Source: Amoebophrya sp. A120
Taxonomy: Eukaryota; Sar; Dinophyceae; Syndiniales; Amoebophryaceae
Assembly (NCBI GenBank): GCA_905178155.1
Contig: CAJINV010000007.1
Coordinates: forward strand, 876,627-940,626
Length of the DNA stretch: 64,000 bases
Direction: 5' to 3'
Shown piece after piece: positions 20,449 through 29,400 of this stretch (its first letter is position 1; the number at the start of each line of letters is the position of its first letter). A program made the position numbers and the translations under genes. The notes beneath the pieces are model-generated. The model was given only the letters and a program-made list of their open reading frames with translations, searched no databases and had not been told where the DNA came from.

Positions 20449-23400
20449 AGAAACCTAAATTCGGTCGTTGACAAACTGTTTCTTGTGGCCCACCAATTTC
20501 GCCGTCCATACCAATCGGGCTCATCTTTGAAAGGGCCGCCAGATGAGAGGGACTCGCGCATACCATCAACTGGCTCGACGACCCGAATATGGCACGACAT
20601 CACGGACTCGTCGCGGGGAAGAAGACGAAAACAGCTCTTCTTCCCAACGAAGCTCCTCACAACCTGCGCACTGCTTTCCTCTTCCTTCACACCCAAAAAT
20701 ACCCTCGCCGCGAAAATCGCCGGGAAGAAAGCAGACGCTTCTGTCGTGAAAAAGGCATCAACTACCGCAGGTCGTGTTGCAGCGAGTAAACTCACGAAGA
20801 TGGATGTTGAAAAAGCAAAAACTTCTAAAACATCCGTCCAGATGAAGTCAGCAATACAAATGAAAGCCGAACATCAAGCTGCAGCAAAGAAGGCCGAGGC
20901 GGAGCGAGCTGAAGCGAAACGAGAATTGCAGAAGATCCGGAAGGAGAAAGCCGCGGCGGCGGCGCAGACTATGCTGTGTAAAAACGTCCCCACCTCCCCA
21001 GAGTTGTCACGCAAATCTGCATGCCAAAAGCAATTTGTCATGTGGAGCCCCATGAGAAGCATTGTCTATTCGTATTCGGGAATTTGTGATGCTAGAATCA
21101 GCTGCAGCATGAAATGATATGCTGGATCTGTGATGCTACTTCTGAACTAGCGAAACAGGATTACACTACGAAGAAAAACTTGTCATGCGAAACAACCAAA
21201 GCTGGTGGATTTGTATAGCAGGTTTTGCATCAGCATCTTGACTCTGGTGTGGGGACGGTTTTACTGACGATACAGACCGAGCTGAAGTTTGCGCCGGAAG
21301 CGCTGCTGGAAGAAGAGATGACATTGGAGGAACAAGAAGCGGCCATGAAGCCGTATGGCTTGCAAATATGTCTGGGTCTGGAAACTTGTAATGCTAGTAA
21401 AAGTGAATGGTAGACGGTAGGCACACTGCAATACGCAGCTACGCATGACAAATTTTTTGGCTCCCATGTCTTACGTATTCCGCATGGCAAACTGCGTTTT
21501 TGCATGACAGGTAAGCGGGCCCTTTCGTGCCTATGCAACACAGATTCTCGAGTCATGCCAGACAAGCATGACAAACTTGCATTCTTCCAGACCCAGACAA
21601 TAAATTTTGCACTTGATAAGCCGCAAGACCCGGCCACGGCGGTGAGTTTGCTGCAAACGACCAGGAACCGGGTCATTTCCAGCTTGGAAAAAGAAATTGC
21701 CGACATCGACAAGGAAGCGAGCAAACACAAGGCGCAAAATATCACAGGAAAAAAGTGTTAATACAGTTACACATTTGTTGGAATTTCAGCATCACAAGTT
21801 TTCCCTGTGTGACGGAGAAAACCTGTGATGCGCAGACTATGAGGGAAAACACGAATGAAATGAGGCTGGCAAGCATTTCCTGCAGGACAGAGGTTGTCTG
21901 TCTTGCTTGTCTTCCATTAGACTGTGTAACTGTAGCACTTTTTTCTCGTGATACAAAACACCTACACGGAAAACGGCATGCGGGTATTGGGGTTCGAAGA
22001 GATGCGGAAAATCTTTCTCCATGACAACCTCGCGGCGGAAAAAACCAGAGACAACGGTATAACCCGCTCAGGCGTTACAATCTCAAACGATACAATACAA
22101 TCTGAGATTTGTCTTGCGTGATGAGCATGACAGACTCGCAGAGCGTTCCACTTTCTGTAATACAAATTTCGCCAGATTGTAGTGGGGTTTGAGGCTCCGG
22201 AACTTGTCATGCGCAATCCCATAACAGTTTGCTAGATCATGCACTCCTGCAACACAGATTTCCATATTCTATATGTAACGTTTGAGATTGTAGCACCTGA
22301 GCGGGTTATAAACGGGGAAGACGACAATTCGGGAGAAGGAGCAGGACAGACGATCGAGAGACTCGGGCACCAGCACCACGGGAAGAAGCGCAATGGTCAC
22401 GGCAAGAGCCGGGTGGAGAAGGCAAAACACACATCGACATCGTCGAATCAAAAACACAAACACACGGATGAACTTGAACGCGACGACAAGAAACAAGACG
22501 CAGAGATGAACAAACAGCACTCCATATCGTATTTAAAAACGTCCCCACCCCATTAGTTGTAATGCAAATCTGCATGCTGAAAATGTTTCTCATGCGGAGC
22601 CCCATGAGAGGCGTTTTCTAGTCGTGTTTCGCAATTTGTCATGCTCCAATCAGCATGATATACTAGATCTGTGATGCTGCTGAACTAGCTCAAACAGCAC
22701 TACGCTACGAGCCAAAATTTGTCATGCACGGCAGCCAAGACTTGTGGATTTGTCTAGCCGATTCCCCATCTTGACTATGGGGTGGGGACGTTTTTACACA
22801 GGATACTCCAACCTGACAGGACAGAACAAACCGGGCCAGAAGGTCGCGTTTCTGGAAGTAGAAAAGGACCAGCTGGCGAGTACCATATGTAAAAACGTCT
22901 CCACCCCATAGTCAAGCTGGGAACTTAGCAACACAAACCCAAAAGCTTTGGGAGCAACGCATGACAAATTCCAGTCCGTAGTGTAGTTCAGTTTAGCAAG
23001 TGCAGCCGCATCACAAATCCATCTGCTCATCCCGTTTACAGCATATAGAAATTGTTCCAAAACGCCACTGGAAACGCCTCTCATGGAGATGCGCACTACA
23101 AATCTTCCTGTAATCGCAAATCTGCATGACAACTATGGGATGGGGCGGACGTTTTTACTCAGGATAGCGAGCCAGGGAATTGTACAGGAAGACCTGCAGT
23201 CGAAGTTTGAGAAGCACATGCACAAAGTCGTCAGTGACGAGTCTTCCTCTGACGAGAAGTACTACTGGCTCAGCAAAAACCGCAAGGTAAGAAATGACGG
23301 CGCCGAAGTATGTATTGCAAAAGAAGTTGTATTTTTGCGGTAGTACTAGAAATTGCAACTGCCTCTATGCAACATGAGCATGACAGATTTGCTTGCTATC

Positions 23401-26400
23401 CTGGATCTGCATGACAAGTTACAAATTTTCTGAGAAAATTTGTATTGCAGTTTCTACTACGTGCCTAACTTTTGCAATGCATACGCAACGTCTGGCGACG
23501 ATGACATGGACTGGGACGAGACGCGCACGTCGCGGGAAGGAGACCTGGCTATGCTCTGCAAAAGTATCGTACTGGTGGTGGTAATTGCTGCTATGCATGA
23601 CAAATCTCCTCCCTAAAGTAAAACAGCATTACAAATTTTTTTTGTAATGCTAAGCAAATTTGTAATGCAATTACTACTAGTGGCGCGATACTTTTGCAAT
23701 GCATACTATCTTTGCTGCAGCAAGAGGCAGCAGACACCGCCATGACGAAGCTGTCCTCGGTATCCTGAGTAAAAACGTACCCACACCAGAGTTGTAATGC
23801 AAATCTGCATGCTGAAAATGTTTCTCATGCGCAGCCCAATTAGAAGCATTTTCTACCCGCCTTTTGGAATTTGTCATGCTCCAATCAGCATCTTATGCTA
23901 GATCTGTGATGCTGCTGAGCTAGCTCAAACAGCACTACACTACGAATCCAAATTTGTCATGCAAAACGGCCAAAGCTTGTGGATTTGTCTAGCCGATTCC
24001 CCATCTTGACTCTGGTGTGGGTACGTTTTTCCTCAGGATACTCGGCCGACGCCAGGTATCTCCAAGGGATGGAAGCTGCTGTATCAAAAGGAACCCCCCC
24101 CCAACTAAGACGGAGATTTGTGTAGCATGATTTGCTACCACAAATCATGTTGTCATGCTAGAAGGCAAAAGATGCGGGCTGTAGTGCTGGCTGGCGTGGG
24201 AAAGCCTTGCATCTTCCGCATGACAGGAGGCGAGTGGAAGTGGGAAACAGCATGACAAATATCCTGCAATTCAGGTCGCAATTGCGTCGGTTGGCCTTTT
24301 AGCAATACAAGTCGACTTGTGTACGCAAATCCAGCATCACAAATGTGCTTTCCAATACGGGGAAGGGGGGGTTTTCCTCGCAATATGATTCGCGGGCGGC
24401 CGGGCTTGACGAGGACGAGGGGAATGATCCGTCGCCAGAAAACGACCCGGCAGTGAAAGAAGACGACGACGATGATGATGCGGCCAACGGGGGCGAAAGT
24501 AAACACACTGCTGAATTGAAGAAGCAGTACTGGATATTGTGAGGGAAAATGTCCCCACACCAGAGTCAAGATGGAAAATCTGCTAGACAAATCCACCAGC
24601 TGTGGCTGCTTCGCATGACAAGTTTGTCCTCGTAGTGTAATCCTGTTGAGCTAGTTCCGGAGCATCACAGATCTAGCATATCATGCTAATTTAGCATCAC
24701 AAATTCCAAGACACGGTTAGAAAATGGCTCTCAGTCTCATGGGGCGTCGCATGAGAAACTTTCTTGGCGTGCAGATTTGCACGACAACTCTGGGGTGGGG
24801 ACGTTTTTACTCAGAATACTGGATGTCAAAAAAGCGGCGAGGTGGTGGGGCGAACAAAGACGTGCCGTCCGGCCCCCCGCCCGAAGATGTGAAGAAGGAG
24901 CTCGAGCGTCGCAACGGTCCGATGTTTTTATCAAATGCAAATATGTCTAGGTCTGGATGGATGCAATACCAATATGTTTGCCATGCACATTTTGCATGAC
25001 TCCTAATGTCTGTGATGCATGCCCTAGCATCACAGATTTTATGAGGGCTTCTTGATGTTGCGTATACCGCATCAGAATTGCCCTCTCGCCAGGGCAAAGA
25101 CTGGACCTCTTTTGCTATGTATGCAATACAGATTTATTGTGGAATCCAAATCCAGCATCACAAGTTGCATCCTTCCAGACCCAGGCATATTTGCAGTTCA
25201 TAGCTTTCCACGTTCGCCAATATGGCGGGGAGAAACTACAACAAGCTCGTTTTGTTTCAGAAGAAGAAGTATGCATTGCAAAAGTATCGTACTCGTATTG
25301 CAGACATGCATCACAAATCTTCTTCTTAAGGTAAATCAGTATTACAAATTTTATTTCTCATGCTGAGAAAATCGAAATTTGTAATGCATTTATACGAGTG
25401 CGATGCTTTTGCAGCGGATAAGAAGGAAGAAAAACAGCGACAGGAAGAGGAGCGTAAAAAGCTTATCCTGAGCAAAAACGTACCCACACCAGAGTTGTAA
25501 TGCAGATTTGCAAAGAAAAGAAGACTTGTAATGCACATCCCCATGAGAGCCATTTCCAATCTTGTTTTGGAATTTGTGATGCTGTGAACAGGATGAGCAG
25601 ATGAATCTGTGACGCGGCTGCACTTGCTAACCTGCACTACGCTGCATCGTGCAACTTGTCATGCGTGACTCACAAACTTCCTAGGTTTGTGTTGCAAAAC
25701 CCCATCCTGACTCTGGTGTGAGTACGTTTTTCCTCAGGATAAAGCTGGACGAGGAAGAAAAAGCCGCAGATGGAGGTGCTGAGCCGGAAGTTGGGCAAGT
25801 ACTAGATAGTGTGCAGAAGAACAGGGCAGAAGCCACAGCTACTACGTCCTCGCAGGGAGAACACCTACATCAGACAGAACTGTTGAAAACGCCCAGTAAA
25901 ATTATTCGTCCGGCTGTTCAAAAAGTAGGAGAGGAAGATCAAGACCACGACGAAGATAGCGGCGTCAGTGAAAGAACTACGAGTAGCAAGAACAGAATTA
26001 TACCAACTCGGGCTGCAAACGCAAAGGTAGATGATGAAAAGAACACCGCCTTGATATCGTGAGGAAAAATCCCCCCTCCCCATATCGAAACGAAGTTTCT
26101 GATGCTGGATTTCCGTACACAAATTAGATTTGTCTTGCAGTAGAGGACTGCCGGCATATGTCAAGCCTCAGCCGAGAGGTTTTGCCGTAGGCGCCTAGCA
26201 TGGCAAACGTGTATGCTCTAAGCCCAACAGCATCACAAACCGCCTGCAAAATGCGGGGCGCTCTCTAGACTTGCCCTCTTGCAAGACAGACAGGATTTGA
26301 GGTCACAAATGCGCATCACAAATTTTCAGACGGATACGCTTTCAATATGGGGAGGGGGGATTTTTCCTTACGATACTTGAACAACAATCAGGAGAACTGG

Positions 26401-29400
26401 CCGCATCTAGAGCTTCCGGCGGTGGAGAAAGTTTCATCGTCAGCAACTACATCTGGTGCAGCTTTCCATGATGCGCATGCCTCCTCGTCGACTTTTGCAA
26501 CGGCTTTGCTGCAGGATCAAAAAGACAAATCCGAGACCGAAGCAGAAAAGAATCGGAGGGAGTCGGTCGAGGAGGATCGAGAACTTCTAGGCGTGCAGGC
26601 GGACGAGAAAGGATCAGAAACCGACAAGGATGAGTCAAAATCAGCGAAAGAACAAAACGAAGTCGAGACCGGTACTGATACGTCGGAAGTTGTAGGCCGC
26701 TCGGAAAAGGGGACTGACGCTGAGGCAGCTGCAAATAACGAAGGTGAGTCAGGGAAAGAAGAGAAGGAGACTGAGACAGCTACTGCAGAAGAAAATGAAA
26801 ATGATAATAAAGCCGCCGCAGACCAGCACGAGGACAAAAAATCGTCCTCTGCACTTCACGAGGCGATTACAAAAAAGAAGAACAAGGATATCCAAGAAAA
26901 AAACTGTGTAAGTGTAAGTTTCTTGGAGGAATAGCATCACAAGTTTGCTCTGCATGACACAGAAAACCTGTCATGCGTAGCTGGTACGTCAAAACACGCA
27001 CGAAGATTGCCTTTGATGCATGTCCAGCATGACAAGTGTAACAGGTTTGCATTTTCTGCAACACAAAGTTACACTTACACAGTTTTTTTCTTGGATAAAG
27101 GAGAACTTCATGGAAACCGAAAGAACCATGATCCAGACCCGGTCGAAAGAGGCGATCGCCGCGGACTTGAAGCATCAACCGCAAACATGTCTGGGTCTGG
27201 AAGAGAAGTGCCAGACTTGTCATGCAGATTTTCCATGACCCACGAGGTCTGGTATGTAGGACACAGCATTACAGATTCTGTGAGAGTTTCATCATGGCTA
27301 TCCTGCATGAGAAATTGCCTCTCGATTAGGTCGAAAGTGGCCAGCTTTTGGCAATCACGCAACACAGATTTTTACATGATTCAGATTTAGCATGGCAGGT
27401 TGCTTTGTTCCAGATGAGCCAGACACATTTGCATTTGATATGAAGAAGCACACCGCGAAATACGGCTACACGGCGGAAACCGCGGCGAAGAAATTCGACA
27501 AGGATCTACTGTATCAGATGCAAATATGTCTGGGTCTGGAAGAATGCAAGATTTGCCATGCTCGGCTAGCATGAGTCTCAAGTCTGTCATGCACGTTACC
27601 CAAGAGCCTCGCTTTTCTGTCATGCGGAAACGCAGTTTGTCATGCAGAATAGAGTACACCGACCAGCTCAGAAACTTGTCATGCTGGAACGGCAATTGCG
27701 GCACCCTAATCATTCGCCAACCAGCATCCCAACTTTCCAGACCCAGACATATTTGTATTTGATAGACTGGAGGCGATGGAGCAGCAGAACAAGTTCCTCG
27801 TCTCTACCGACGCAAACAAAGCGCACCAGAACATTGTCGATTACATATCCGCAGCAAAAACGCTCCCACCCCAGAGGTGTCATGCAAATGCGCAATGACA
27901 CAAGCATTTGTAATGCGCATCTGCGTGAGAGGCATTTCCAATCGTGTTTTGGAATTTCTAATGCTGTAAACACCATGAAAAAATGGATTTCTCGTGCGGC
28001 TTTCCTTGCTAACCAGTACTACCCTGCAGATGAGAATTTGTCATGTAGAACTTCCAAAACTTGGAGATTTGTGTTGCAGATTTCCCAGCATCTCGACTCT
28101 GGGGAGGTGGGGACGTTTTTGCGCAGCATATTACATGACAAATTTCGATAACGCGCAGAGTCACAATTACCAGCAGGTGTTGTGGCCGAATCTGGAATAT
28201 GCAGTGCAAAAGCATCGTACTCGTATGAATGCATTACAAATTTCTCCAGCGTGAAAGATAAAATTTGTAATGCGGATTTACCTTAAGAAAAAGATTTGTA
28301 ATGCAAGACTTGCATTTATACGAATGCGATACTTTTGCAGTTCATATGGAACCTCCGTCGGAGCAGCAGGTGACGGATTTTATCACAGCAAAAAGTGTTA
28401 ACGTTAACGGAGTTTGTGATGCATTGAACATCATGCCGAAAGTTGTAATGCATAGCATGCACCATATTGGGTTACATTTGCGATGCATGACTGCAATCTG
28501 TGCAAACCGTTCACGTTGTTGACGCTTTTCCTTGTGATAGATTTTACGGTGAAGTTATCCTCTGTGTTCTCCGCCGCGACGAATGGGACGAAATGCCACG
28601 ATAGCGATATGCTGGTATGGTTGAATTCATTTTCAGATAATTTCGTTTCCGTTTTTGACGTTTTGGTGTTTTAGGAGTTTGGCAATGAAAGATCGTCGAC
28701 GATATGAACATGATCATGATCACCATCTTGCATATATGAACCGCAGTACAAGTAGAAATCGAGGTACTTATACATGCAAAAAGTAGAACCTCTTCTACAA
28801 CGAACTCTCACAGTCCGCCGACTCCTTTTGTCAGACGAAGCCAGAAATCGCTCCGTATCTGCAAATCGACTTCGGGGATAAAATCCCGATCACGAAAGTC
28901 CAGCTCTACGCGAGGTCGCAGAACTGCGCGCGGCTGCTCTTCATGAGCCGGGATCCTGGGACAAACGGGGATTTGGACAAGTGGCCAGATGACGCGAGTT
29001 TAGACCAAGCGGAACTGGACAAGGACTGTTCCGAAGACTGGCAGGCGAACGCAAATTTGGTGGTCGGTTTGTCGAACACACAGTGTCTAGATGAAGGGCC
29101 CGGAGGAAATTACGCAAGTGGGTACGGGTGTCAGGGGTATAGAATAGAACATGCTGTTATGCAATTACGCCAGCGAAATCTGTCAACAAGACCCGATTTT
29201 CAACAAAACGAAAAACTTTTTTTGTATCAGGCGAATGGGGCAGCCCGGCCCGAAAAAGTTTCTAGCATTCGCCACCGCTACGACGCGCGCTAGCTTTTTC
29301 CGGCCTCGCTGACTTATGAAAAAGTGCGCGCGCGCTAGCTGGTGGCGCGGGGCAGCTAGATTGCTTGTGGCCGTGCGTGTGGCTTCACCATTGCCGCCCC

